Source: Actinomycetospora lutea
GTDB lineage: Bacteria > Actinomycetota > Actinomycetes > Mycobacteriales > Pseudonocardiaceae
Length of the DNA stretch: 64,000 bases
Reading direction: 5' to 3'
Assembly: GCF_028737205.1 (NCBI RefSeq)
Contig: NZ_JAQZAL010000001.1
Location: forward strand, 434,001 to 498,000
Every line of letters starts with the position of its first letter. Position 1 is the first letter of the stretch. The notes beneath the pieces were generated by a model that was not told where the DNA came from, made no database searches, and worked only from the letters and a program-made list of their open reading frames with translations. The position numbers and the translations under genes are program-made. Of this stretch, positions 44,123 through 52,713 are shown piece after piece.

Positions 44123-45934
44123 CTACTCCACGGTCACGCTCTTGGCGAGGTTGCGGGGCTTGTCGATGTCGCGGCCCAGCACCGCGGCGCAGTGGTAGGC
44201 CAGCAGCTGCAGCGGCACGCCGAGCAGGATCGGGTCGAGCTCGGGCTCGAGGCGCGGCACGCGCAGCACGGCGTCGGCGAGCCCGTCGGGGAGCTCGGCG
44301 TTGGTCACCGCGATCACGGGCCCGCCGCGGGCGCGGATCTGTTCGATGGTGCTGATGTTCTTGGCGAGCAGCTCGTCGTCGGGGACGACCACGACGCACG
44401 GCATGGCGGCGTCGACCAGCGCGAGCGGCCCGTGCTTGAGCTCCGCGGCCGCGTACGCCTCGGCGTGCACGTAGGAGATCTCCTTGAGCTTCTGGGCGCC
44501 CTCGCGGGCGACGGCCGCCCCGCGGACCCGGCCGAGGTAGAACATCGAGCGCGCGTCGGCGTAGCGCCGCGCCACCTCGGCGACCTGGTCGCTCGACTGC
44601 AGCGCGGTCTCCACGGCGTCGGGGAGGCGGCGCAGGCCCTCGACGAGCCGGGCGCCGTGCGCGGAGGAGAGGTCGCGGACGCGGCCCAGCAGCAGCGCGA
44701 GCAGCGTGAACGACGTCGCCATCGAGCTGAACGCCTTGGTCGAGGCCACCGAGACCTCGGGCCCGGCGTGCAGGAACATCCCGGCGCCGCACTGCCGCGC
44801 GATGGCCGAGCCGATGACGTTGACGACGCCGACGACGCGCCCGCCCTTGCGCTGGAGCTCCTCGACCGCGGCGAGCGTGTCGATGGTCTCGCCGGACTGG
44901 CTCACCGCGACGTAGAGCGTCTCGGGGTCGACGAGCGGGTTGCGGTAGCGGAACTCGCTGGCCTGCTCGGCGTCGGCGGGGATGCGGGCGAGCTCCTCGA
45001 CCAGACCGGCGCCGATCTGCCCGGCGTAGAGCGCGGATCCGCAGCCCAGGAACGTCACGCGGCGGATGCCGCGCAGCTCGCGGGGGTCGAGGCGCAGGCC
45101 GTCGAGGCGCGCGGTGGCGAAGCGGGTGTCGAGGCGTCCGGCCAGCACGCGCCGCAGGGCCGCGGGCTGCTCGTGGATCTCCTTGGAGAGGAAGTCCTCG
45201 TGCCCGTCGAGCTCGTAGTCGGCGTCGTCGACGTCGACCGTGGTGGGCGGGCCGAGCCGGGAGCCCTCGTAGCCGGCGGCGGTCAGCGTCGCGAGCTCGC
45301 CGTCGGCGAGGAAGACGACCTGGCGGGTGTGCCGGACCAGCGCGGCGACGTCGGAGGCGACGAACATCTCGCCGTCGCCGAGGCCGAGCACGATCGGGCT
45401 GCCGTTGCGGGCGACGACGAGCTCGTCGGGGTTGCGGGCGTCGAGCACGACGAGCCCGTAGGTGCCCTCGACGACGCGCAGGGTCTCGCGGACGGCCTCC
45501 TCGAGCGAGCTCGACCCGCCGTCCAGGGCGCGGGCGACGAGGTGGGGGAGGACCTCGGTGTCGGTGTCGGACTTCAGCACGACGCCGTCGGCGACGAGCT
45601 TGGCGCGCAGCTCGTCGGCGTTCTCGAGGATGCCGTTGTGCACGACGGCGATGCGTCCGGACGCGTCGGTGTGCGGGTGGGCGTTGCGCTCGCTCGGCTC
45701 GCCGTGGGTGGCCCAGCGGGTGTGCGCGATGCCGGTGCGCCCGGGCTGCTCGTCCTCACCGACCGCGGCGCGCAGGTCGTCGACGCGGCCGGCGGAGCGG
45801 GTGATGCGCAGCGCCTTGCGGTGCGCGACGGCCAGGCCGGCCGAGTCGTAGCCGCGGTACTCGAGCCGCGCGAGCCCGTCCACCAGGATCTTCGTCGCCG
45901 GTCTCTGGCCGACGTACCCCACGATGCCGCACAT
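44123..45934 (-). CDS. glmS: Glutamine-fructose-6-phosphate aminotransferase
   Basis: 603 residues. The N-terminal glutaminase starts MCGIVGYVG, with Cys2 the nucleophile, and continues HTRWATHGEPSERNAHPH and VVHNGILENADELR. Two SIS sugar-isomerase domains follow (FLGCGSALYAGQIG, SQSGETIDTLAAVEE, ASTKAFSSMATSF, EISYVHAEAYAAAELKHGPLALV) and the C-terminal DKPRNLAKSVTVE. It makes glucosamine-6-phosphate for the cell wall. A GAGGGGG stretch precedes the ATG. Convergent with the Hsp100 gene, 2 nt apart; no glmS ribozyme was seen. Confidence 0.97.
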   Translation of the reverse strand: MCGIVGYVGQRPATKILVDGLARLEYRGYDSAGLAVAHRKALRITRSAGRVDDLRAAVGEDEQPGRTGIAHTRWATHGEPSERNAHPHTDASGRIAVVHNGILENADELRAKLVADGVVLKSDTDTEVLPHLVARALDGGSSSLEEAVRETLRVVEGTYGLVVLDARNPDELVVARNGSPIVLGLGDGEMFVASDVAALVRHTRQVVFLADGELATLTAAGYEGSRLGPPTTVDVDDADYELDGHEDFLSKEIHEQPAALRRVLAGRLDTRFATARLDGLRLDPRELRGIRRVTFLGCGSALYAGQIGAGLVEELARIPADAEQASEFRYRNPLVDPETLYVAVSQSGETIDTLAAVEELQRKGGRVVGVVNVIGSAIARQCGAGMFLHAGPEVSVASTKAFSSMATSFTLLALLLGRVRDLSSAHGARLVEGLRRLPDAVETALQSSDQVAEVARRYADARSMFYLGRVRGAAVAREGAQKLKEISYVHAEAYAAAELKHGPLALVDAAMPCVVVVPDDELLAKNISTIEQIRARGGPVIAVTNAELPDGLADAVLRVPRLEPELDPILLGVPLQLLAYHCAAVLGRDIDKPRNLAKSVTVE

Positions 45935-45946
45935 GATCTTCCCCCT

Positions 45947-46204
45947 CTATCCGTAGACCATCCGTCGCAGGCGCCGCTCGCTGACCTCGCCGGGCGCGAC
46001 CGGGCGGTGCGCGAGCTCGTCGGCGATCACCGTCCAGATCTCGGCGTTGCGACGGTCGCGGGCCTGCAGCTCCCGGTGCCGCCGGCGCACGAACTCCTCG
46101 GTGGTCTCCGAGTAGTAGGCGACGACGTCGGCCACCACGCGCGCGGCGACCTCTCCGGGAAGACCCGTCGAGGCGGCGACGTGGCGCACCAGCTCGGGGT
46201 CCAT
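45947..46204 (-). CDS. Small helical protein upstream of glmS, unknown function
   Basis: 85 residues: MDPELVRHVAASTGLPGEVAARVVADVVAYYSETTEEFVRRRH and so on, mainly charged helices, ending VSERRLRRMVYG. Codon third positions are GC-rich as in true genes. ATG 46204 has CATTCT ending 8 nt upstream on its strand, so it may be leaderless. It lies 12 nt from glmS in the same direction and may be co-transcribed. No family was recognised. Confidence 0.6.
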   Translation of the reverse strand: MDPELVRHVAASTGLPGEVAARVVADVVAYYSETTEEFVRRRHRELQARDRRNAEIWTVIADELAHRPVAPGEVSERRLRRMVYG

Positions 46205-46245
46205 ATCGATACAGAATGCCGGATCGGGCTCGTCGGGGCCAGTTC

Positions 46246-46265
46246 CCTGCCCGATACCGGGCAGG
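46246..46265 (-). terminator. Terminator hairpin after the first ABC locus
   Basis: CCTGCCCG (46246-46253) pairs with CGGGCAGG (46258-46265) around a 4-nt loop, about 115 nt beyond the end of the permease gene in its direction of transcription. Confidence 0.6.
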
Positions 46266-46378
46266 AAAGGGTCACGCGACGAGCTCCTCGGGTGGGGAGC
46301 GGCCCCACCACGCACGGGAGCGGCCCGGATCGACGGCTCGCCCGTGTCGACCGGCACGGTCGGCCGGCGCCGTCCGGG

Positions 46379-47215
46379 TCAGCTGGTGATGTCCTTGCGG
46401 CGGAACCACCAGACCGCCGTGGCGCCGAAGGCGATGCACCAGACCAGGGCCGAGAGCACGCCGCGGGCAAGGTCGGTGCCGTCGACGTCGAGGGTGAGCA
46501 GGTCGGCGAAGGCGAACACCTCGTGGGTGGGCAGGAGGTTGCGCAGGCTGCCCAGCGCGTCGACCGTGTCGAGGATCTGGGACAGGATCGACACGAGCAC
46601 CGCGCCGCCGACCGCGCCGAGCGGGGCGTCGGTCACCACCGAGAGCAGGGTGGCCACGCCCGCCACCCAGAGCAGGTGGATCGCCAGGTACGCGACCGCG
46701 AGCAGGATGCGCACGAGCGCCGCGCCGTAGGGCAGGGACTCCCCGGTGGGGGAGAGGTAGTCGCCCGCCCCGTAGACGGCGGTGCCCAGCAGGACGGCCA
46801 CCGCGGGCAGCACGACGAGCGTCGCGAGCGAGAGCAGCGCGGCGACGACGGCCTTCTGGCGCAGCAGGCGCACGCGGGGCACCGGGATCGCGAGCAGGTA
46901 GCGCAGCGACGACCACGAGGCCTCGCTGGCGACCGTGTCGCCGAAGAACAGCGCCACGACCACGACGAACAGGAAGCTCGCCGAGGAGAACAGCGCGAAG
47001 ACCGCGAAGTTCGGCCCCGAGGCCTGGGCGAGGTCGGTGAGGCTGGTGGCGGCCGCGCCGGGGGTCGGGTCGTCGCCGACCGAGAAGGCGATCCAGAGGA
47101 TCACCGGCAGGAGCGCGAACAGCGCCAGCGTCACCTGCGTGCGCCGGCGCCGCCACTGGCGCAGCAGTTCGACACGCACCGGCAGGGTGTGGGTGCCGTC
47201 GAGGGTGGTGGTCAC
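46379..47215 (-). CDS. ABC-2-type transporter permease (locus 1)
   Basis: 278 residues, about six membrane segments: RRRRTQVTLALFALLPVILWIAFSVG, FLFVVVVALFFGDTVASEASWSSLRYLLAIPVPR (the conserved ABC-2 GDxxAxExxxGTLRYLL segment), and further segments ending WWFRRKDITS. It pairs with the hydrolase/ATPase fusion whose stop overlaps its GTG (GTGA). The C-terminal KD[IV]TS is shared with the permease at 53696. Likely exporter; cargo unknown. Confidence 0.85.
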   Translation of the reverse strand: MTTTLDGTHTLPVRVELLRQWRRRRTQVTLALFALLPVILWIAFSVGDDPTPGAAATSLTDLAQASGPNFAVFALFSSASFLFVVVVALFFGDTVASEASWSSLRYLLAIPVPRVRLLRQKAVVAALLSLATLVVLPAVAVLLGTAVYGAGDYLSPTGESLPYGAALVRILLAVAYLAIHLLWVAGVATLLSVVTDAPLGAVGGAVLVSILSQILDTVDALGSLRNLLPTHEVFAFADLLTLDVDGTDLARGVLSALVWCIAFGATAVWWFRRKDITS

Positions 47216-50139
47216 GGGCGCGGGCCCTCCTCACCGATCAGCGCGAGGAACGCGTCCTCGAGGCGGCGCCGGGGGCCGACCCCGCGCACGTCGAACCCGG
47301 ACTCCACCAGCGAGCGCACGACGTCGGCGCGGTCGACGTCACCGAGGTCGACCAGCACGACCTCGGTGTCCGATGCGTCGGCCTCGACCCCGCGCACCCC
47401 GTTGCGCCCGCGCAGCACGGACACGGCCTCGTCGCGGCGACCGGCGTCGACGTTGACCGCGACCTGCCCGCCCGCGACCAGCTCGGCGACCTCGCCGGTC
47501 GCGACGACCTCGCCGCGGTGCATGACGACCACGTGGTCGCAGGTCTGCTCGACCTCGGCGAGCAGGTGGCTGGACACGAGCACGGTCCGCTGCCCATCGC
47601 GGGCGTACGACCGCAGCACCTCCCGCATCGCGTGGATCTGCGGCGGGTCGAGGCCGTTGGTGGGCTCGTCGAGCACGAGGAGGTCGGGGAGCCCGAGCAT
47701 GGCCTGGGCGATGGCGAGGCGCTGGCGCATGCCCTGGCTGTAGGTGCGGACGGCCCGGTCGACGGCGCCGCCCAGACCGGCGATCTCCAGGGTCTCCTCG
47801 AGGTGCGCGTCCGCGCGCGGGCGTCCGGTCGCGGCCCAGTAGAGCTCGAGGTTGTCGCGCCCGGTGAGGTGCGGCAGGAACCCCGCCCCCTCGACGAACG
47901 CGCCGACGCGGCTCAGCACCGGCGCGCCCGCCACCACCCGGCGCCCGAAGATGCGCAGCTCGCCCGCCGTCGGGGCGATCAGACCCAGCAGCATGCGCAG
48001 CGTCGTCGTCTTGCCGGCTCCGTTCGGCCCGAGCAGGCCCAGGACCTGGCCGCGTCCGACGGTGAACGAGACGTCGTCGACGGCGACGAGCCCGCTGGGC
48101 CACCACTTGGACAGCCCGCGGACCACCAGCGGCGTGTCGGCCAGCCCTTCCTCGAGGGCGAGCGCGCCGCCGGGCTCGAGGTCGCGGCGGCGCCGGCGCA
48201 CCGCGAGGACCCGCGCCACCAGCCACGCGACGAGCACGCCGAGCAGCAGCACGCCGGCCGCGATCAGCGGGGCGAGGGGCACCGAGGTCCCGCTGCGCAC
48301 GTCGCCGGGCACCGTCGGCACCGACAGCGACGCGTCCCCGGCGAGCCCGATGCGGTGCACGGCGGGCGCGGTGGCCGCGGAGTAGGCCTGGTCGGTGGTG
48401 GACAGGACGACCTCGAGGCGGTGGCCCGCGGCGAGTGTGGCCACCACGGCGGGGAGGCTGACCGTCACCTCGCCGGGCGTGGGGCCCGGCGCGGGCAGGC
48501 GCACCGGCGAGACCGCGTTGCCCAGCAGCGTGCGGGTGCCCGGCGCGCCGTCCCCGGCGGCCACGTCGTAGACCTTGGCGAACAGCACCGGCTCGCCCGT
48601 GGGCCGCCCGGGCACCGACGAGACCGTCACGCGGACCTGCGGGGCCCCGGCGACCACCGTGCGGGCGGGCAGCGGGTCGCTCGAGAACCGCGCCGACTGG
48701 CCGGGCAGGTCGGACGCGAGCCGGCCGAGCAGCGCGCTCGCACCCCCCGCGCCGCCCCCACCGGCGCCGCCGCCGGAACCGCCGCCACCACCGGAGCCGC
48801 CGCCACCACCGGAGCCGCCGCCCGTGTCGCTCTCGGAGTCCTCGTCGTCCCCCGACCCGCCGGCCGCGCCCCCGGCGAGCCCGGCGAGACCGGGCACCGA
48901 CGAGATCGCGGCGGGCGCCCCGCCGGCCGGGGCGACGACGTCCTGCGGGTCGCCCCGCAGCGCCAGCGGCGTGCGCACCGCGCCGCCGGACCCGTCGAGA
49001 CCGGGGTAGACGCTGGCGGTGATCGTGCGCTGGGTCGGCGCGCTGCGCGCCTGCACCCCGGAGGGCACGACGTAGGTGAACGCGGTGCCCGGGTCGGGCG
49101 CGGTGCCGGCGAGGTGGTGGTCGAACCACGCCTGCATGCGCTCGGTGGTGCGCCGGTCGGGCTCCCCGCCGTCGTGGCCGCCGGCGAACCAGCTCACCGC
49201 CACCGTGCCCCCGCCCGCGGCGATCTGGCGGGCCGTGGCGTCGGCCTGGTCGAGGCCGAAGAGGGTGTCCCGCTCGCCCTGGACCAGCAGGGTCGGCGCG
49301 GTGATGCGGCCGGCGACGCTGGCCGGCGAGGCGCGGGTGAAGAAGCTCGCCAGGTCGGCGGGCTCGCGGCCGGTGGTGATGGCCGCGACGTAGCCCGCGC
49401 ACACCTCGGGCAGGAACCGCCCGCACACCTGCGGCGCGGCCTGCTCCTGGCCGGGCGCCGGGCGGGACCCGCTGCCGAAGAACAGCGAGGCCCACGCCCG
49501 CTTGAACACGCCGTCGCCCTCGGCGGCGCTCGCCGCGGGCGTGGACGCGGGCGCCGGGCCGGCCCGGTCGGGGAAGAGAGCCTGGCCGAGGTCGTTCCAG
49601 GTGATGATCGGGATGGTGGCGTCGACGCGGCGGTCGTAGCCCGCGAGCAGCAGCGCGAGCGCCCCGCCGTAGGACGCCCCGGTCACGCCGACGCGCGGGT
49701 CGCCGAGCGCGTCCTGGCGGACCTCGGGACGGGCGGCGAGCCAGTCGACGAGCTGCTGGGCGTCGGCGACCTCGTACTCGGGGGAGTTCAACGCGATCTG
49801 GCCGGTGCTCGCGCCGAACCCGCGCGCCGACCACGCCAGCGCGACGTAGCCCCGCTCGGCCCAGGTGCGTGCCTCGTCCGCAACGGTCTGCTTGCTCCCG
49901 CCGAAGCCGTGCGCGACGAGCACCGCGGGCGCCGGGCCCGCCGCCGCCGGCAGCCAGAGCGTGGCGTCGAGGCTCTGCGGCTGGTCGCGCGCCGGGCCGT
50001 CGCGCACGTCGATGCGGACGTCCTCGCTGCGCACTCCACCTCCCGAGCCACCGGGAGCCGGAGCGGCGGCGACCGTCGAGAGCCCGAGCAGTCCGACGGC
50101 GAGCACGACCCCGAGGACCCGGAGCGGGCGGCTGATCAC
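47212..50139 (-). CDS. Secreted S15/CocE-type hydrolase fused through a membrane span to an ABC ATPase
   Basis: 975 residues. A signal peptide (RPLRVLGVVLAVGLLGLSTVAAAPAPGG) leads an alpha/beta hydrolase of the S15/CocE type: AVLVAHGFGGSKQT, nucleophile GASYGG (about 156), and acid/His regions LVQGERDTLFGL and GGHDGGEPD. A Gly/Ser-rich linker (about 436-465) joins a jelly-roll-like domain (HRLEVVLSTTDQAY), then a membrane span (about 620-643, PLIAAGVLLLGVLVAWLVARVLAV) and basic stop-transfer. The cytoplasmic remainder is an ABC ATPase: Walker [13 protein letters not shown] (about 702), YSQGMRQRLAI, Walker B LLVLDEPTNG. One chain would place enzyme outside and motor inside. Confidence 0.88.
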   Translation of the reverse strand: MISRPLRVLGVVLAVGLLGLSTVAAAPAPGGSGGGVRSEDVRIDVRDGPARDQPQSLDATLWLPAAAGPAPAVLVAHGFGGSKQTVADEARTWAERGYVALAWSARGFGASTGQIALNSPEYEVADAQQLVDWLAARPEVRQDALGDPRVGVTGASYGGALALLLAGYDRRVDATIPIITWNDLGQALFPDRAGPAPASTPAASAAEGDGVFKRAWASLFFGSGSRPAPGQEQAAPQVCGRFLPEVCAGYVAAITTGREPADLASFFTRASPASVAGRITAPTLLVQGERDTLFGLDQADATARQIAAGGGTVAVSWFAGGHDGGEPDRRTTERMQAWFDHHLAGTAPDPGTAFTYVVPSGVQARSAPTQRTITASVYPGLDGSGGAVRTPLALRGDPQDVVAPAGGAPAAISSVPGLAGLAGGAAGGSGDDEDSESDTGGGSGGGGGSGGGGGSGGGAGGGGAGGASALLGRLASDLPGQSARFSSDPLPARTVVAGAPQVRVTVSSVPGRPTGEPVLFAKVYDVAAGDGAPGTRTLLGNAVSPVRLPAPGPTPGEVTVSLPAVVATLAAGHRLEVVLSTTDQAYSAATAPAVHRIGLAGDASLSVPTVPGDVRSGTSVPLAPLIAAGVLLLGVLVAWLVARVLAVRRRRRDLEPGGALALEEGLADTPLVVRGLSKWWPSGLVAVDDVSFTVGRGQVLGLLGPNGAGKTTTLRMLLGLIAPTAGELRIFGRRVVAGAPVLSRVGAFVEGAGFLPHLTGRDNLELYWAATGRPRADAHLEETLEIAGLGGAVDRAVRTYSQGMRQRLAIAQAMLGLPDLLVLDEPTNGLDPPQIHAMREVLRSYARDGQRTVLVSSHLLAEVEQTCDHVVVMHRGEVVATGEVAELVAGGQVAVNVDAGRRDEAVSVLRGRNGVRGVEADASDTEVVLVDLGDVDRADVVRSLVESGFDVRGVGPRRRLEDAFLALIGEEGPRP

Positions 50140-50246
50140 CCGCGCACGTTAACCCTCACGGTCTGTGTCCGTCGTGAGCAACCGGTCCGGGTGCGCAGCG
50201 ACACCCGGGGCGCTGTCGCGCTGAGTTCACGTGGGTGCCACACTCG

Positions 50247-50426
50247 GTGGCGGAGGGGAGTATCCCCGCGCGTCGGCCTCGTCAACACGGCCGCCGGGCC
50301 GGTCGCCAGACCGGAGCCGGTGCCCGGGGCCGGTGGTCGCCCGGCCGGATCGGCCAGCAGGGCGGCGGGAGAGACCTCCGGTTCGCACGTCTGTCCTGAC
50401 GTCGCCGGAGATGGAGACCCCTCGCC
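50247..50426 (+). promoter_or_regulatory. yybP-ykoY manganese riboswitch
   Basis: Conserved elements of the class are visible in order: GGGGAGTA (50255-50262) in loop 1, CGTCAACA (50280-50287), GAGAGACCTCC (50371-50381), and GGAGACCCC (50413-50421). The 5' strand GGCGGAGGGG (50249-50258) pairs with CCCCTCGCC (50418-50426) as the closing helix P1, whose 3' strand ends immediately before the terC ATG at 50427. Known members sense Mn2+ and switch on TerC/MntP exporters. With P1 abutting the start codon, control of ribosome access is plausible. Confidence 0.88.
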
Positions 50427-51494
50427 ATGTACGTGCCCTTCTGGGTCTGGGCCGCGACCATCGTGGGCCTGCTCGCCGTCCTCGCCCTCGACCTGGCGAT
50501 CGTCGGCCGACGGCCCCACGAGGTCGGCGTCCGCGAGGCCGCCCGCTGGGTCGGCGTCTACATCGGGCTCGCCGCGCTGTTCGCGGTCGGCCTGTTCCTC
50601 GTCGCCGGACGGGACCCCGCCACCGCGTTCGTGGCCGGGTACATCACCGAGTACTCGCTCTCGGTCGACAACCTCTTCGTGTTCCTGCTGATCATGAGCG
50701 CGTTCGCGGTGCCGAAGGTCCACCAGCACCGCGTGCTGCTCTTCGGCATCCTCATCGCGCTCGTGCTGCGCGGCGCCTTCATCCTCGCCGGCGCCGCGGT
50801 CATCGAGCGCTTCAGCTGGGTGTTCTACCTGTTCGGCGCGTTCCTCGTCCTCACCGCGATCAAGGTCGTGATGGAGGGCGACGGGGACGAGGAGTTCCGG
50901 GAGAACGCCGCGCTGCGCCTCGTGCGCCGCGTGCTGCCGGTGACCGACGACTTCGTCGGTTCGCGCTCGGTCATCCGCCGCCGCGACGGCCGGGGCAAGC
51001 TGCGGTGGTTCGTCACGCCGATGCTCATGGTGATGATCGCGATCGGGATGACCGACCTGCTGTTCGCGCTCGACTCGATCCCCGCGATCTTCGGGCTCAC
51101 CCGTGACCCCTACATCGTGTTCACCGCGAACATGTTCGCGCTGATGGGTCTGCGGCAGCTCTACTTCCTGCTCGGCGGGCTGCTCACGAAGCTCGTCTAC
51201 CTGTCGTACGGGCTCGGCGTGATCCTGGCGTTCATCGGCGTCAAGCTCGTGCTCGAGGCCCTGCACACCAACACCGTGCCGTTCGTCAACGGCGGCGAGC
51301 CCCTGGGCGTCCCGACGATCGGGATCGAGCTCTCCCTCGGCGTGATCGTCGGTGTGCTGCTGCTCACCACGGTCGCGAGCCTGGTCAAGGTGCGGTTCTT
51401 CCCGGGTACCGAGCACGCCCCCGACCAGGGCGGGGACACCGGGGCCGACCACGAGACGGCGTCGTCCGGCGCCTCGCGGTCGTCCGGGTCCTGA
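50427..51494 (+). CDS. TerC-family integral membrane protein (probable Mn exporter)
   Basis: 355 residues with about nine membrane segments. TerC/Alx signatures are TEYSLSVDNLFVFLLIMSAFAVP and GMTDLLFALDSIPAIFGLTRDPYIVFTANMFALMGLRQLYFLL, each with the buried Asp (SVDN, FALDS) thought to bind the metal. KVHQHRVLLFGILIALVLRG is also typical. The C-terminal tail is hydrophilic (after about 320). A yybP-ykoY riboswitch precedes it, so Mn2+ export is the likely role. A terminator hairpin follows. Confidence 0.92.
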   Translation: MYVPFWVWAATIVGLLAVLALDLAIVGRRPHEVGVREAARWVGVYIGLAALFAVGLFLVAGRDPATAFVAGYITEYSLSVDNLFVFLLIMSAFAVPKVHQHRVLLFGILIALVLRGAFILAGAAVIERFSWVFYLFGAFLVLTAIKVVMEGDGDEEFRENAALRLVRRVLPVTDDFVGSRSVIRRRDGRGKLRWFVTPMLMVMIAIGMTDLLFALDSIPAIFGLTRDPYIVFTANMFALMGLRQLYFLLGGLLTKLVYLSYGLGVILAFIGVKLVLEALHTNTVPFVNGGEPLGVPTIGIELSLGVIVGVLLLTTVASLVKVRFFPGTEHAPDQGGDTGADHETASSGASRSSGS

Positions 51495-51521
51495 TCCCCG
51501 ACCCGCCGTCCTCACCGGGGA

Positions 51522-51546
51522 GCCACCGCCGGCGCGGTTCGGTGGC
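51522..51546 (+). terminator. terC terminator hairpin
   Basis: GCCACCG (51522-51528) pairs with CGGTGGC (51540-51546) around 11 nt, 28 nt after the stop codon. Confidence 0.55.
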
Positions 51547-51576
51547 ACCCTCGACAGCAGTCGGTGAGGGAGGTCG

Positions 51577-52713
51577 GTGAGGGGAGTCGGGACGCCGGTG
51601 GCGGGACTGTCGGGACGCGCGTGGCGCTGGGCCGTGGTGACCGTGGTGGCGGCGCTCCTCGTGGGCATCCCCGCGGCGGTCGCGGCCCGGCCCGGTGACG
51701 CCCGCGCCGACCCGCAGCAGCTGCGCGACCTCGTCGCCGCGTCGGCCGACCGCCCGTGGACCGGCTACGCCGAGGCCCGGGCGGCGCTGGGGCTGCCGCG
51801 GATCGCGCAGCTCTCCGACGTGACGACGCTGCTCTCGGGCGTGACCCGGATGCGCGGCTGGTACGCCGCGCCCGACCGGGCCCGCTACGACGTGCTCTCG
51901 CCGGTGGGGGAGCGGGACCGCTACGTCACCCCGGACGGGCAGGCGGTGTGGGACTACGGCGCCGAGCTGCTCACCGTCGTCGCCCGCGACCCGCAGGTCC
52001 GCCTGCCCCGCCCCGAGGACCTGCTGCCGCCCGAGCTGGCGCGCCGCCTGCTGTCGGGGACGGCCGCGACCGACCCGGCGACGGAGCTGCCCGCGCGGCG
52101 GGTCGCCGGGGTGGACGCGGCGGGGGTGCGGGTCACCGTGGCCGACCCCGGGACCACGGTCGGCGCCCTCGACATCTGGGCCGACCCGGAGACGGGGCTG
52201 CCGGTCGCGGTGGAGGTGCGCGCCAAGGGCGTCGCCGACCCGCTGATCACCACCGCGTTCGGCGAGCTGGACCAGGGACCGCCCGACCCCGCCGCCCTCA
52301 CGCCGCGGCGGGGACCGGGCGCCGGCGCGACGCGCAGCCCGACCTCGGACCTGTTCGGCGTCCTGGGCCGGGGTGACGGCCGGTCGCTGCCCGACACCCT
52401 GGCGGGGCGGGACCGCGAGACCCCGGAGCGGGGGTTCCCGGCGCTGGGGCAGTACGGCACGACGGTCGGGCAGCTCATCGCGGTGCCGCTGCCCCCCGAG
52501 CTCGCCGGGACCCTGCTCGCCGGCATCGGCCGCGCCGGAGCCGGACGCACCCTGCCGGTCGACGGGCAGGCCTCGGCGCTGGAGACCCCGCTGCTGACCC
52601 TCGCGGTGATCCGCAGCGAGGACGGCGCGCGGGCGTGGGCGCTCGCCGGGCTCGTGCCGCCCGCCACGATCGACAGCGGCGCCACCGACCTGCTGGCGGG
52701 GGGCCGGTCGTGA
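51577..52713 (+). CDS. Exported LolA/MucB-like protein at ABC locus 2
   Basis: 378 residues. An N-terminal hydrophobic segment (WRWAVVTVVAALLVGIPAAVAARP) is a signal peptide or anchor. The rest follows the LolA/RseB-like half-barrel pattern: TRMRGWYAAPDRARYDVLSPVGERDRYVTPDGQAVWDYG ... LDIWADPETGLPVAVEVRAKGVADPLITTAFGEL. Such proteins bind lipids or lipoproteins outside the membrane. GTG 51577 follows GAGGGAGG; a second GTG at 51598 behind GGGGAG is possible, because TCGGTGAGGG occurs twice 13 bp apart (51561, 51574). The stop overlaps the ATPase start (GTGA). Confidence 0.75.
   Translation: MRGVGTPVAGLSGRAWRWAVVTVVAALLVGIPAAVAARPGDARADPQQLRDLVAASADRPWTGYAEARAALGLPRIAQLSDVTTLLSGVTRMRGWYAAPDRARYDVLSPVGERDRYVTPDGQAVWDYGAELLTVVARDPQVRLPRPEDLLPPELARRLLSGTAATDPATELPARRVAGVDAAGVRVTVADPGTTVGALDIWADPETGLPVAVEVRAKGVADPLITTAFGELDQGPPDPAALTPRRGPGAGATRSPTSDLFGVLGRGDGRSLPDTLAGRDRETPERGFPALGQYGTTVGQLIAVPLPPELAGTLLAGIGRAGAGRTLPVDGQASALETPLLTLAVIRSEDGARAWALAGLVPPATIDSGATDLLAGGRS

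Noticed and set aside
45935..46204. glmS ribozyme upstream of glmS
   Set aside because: The 12 nt before glmS are followed by another gene; no ribozyme core sequence is seen.
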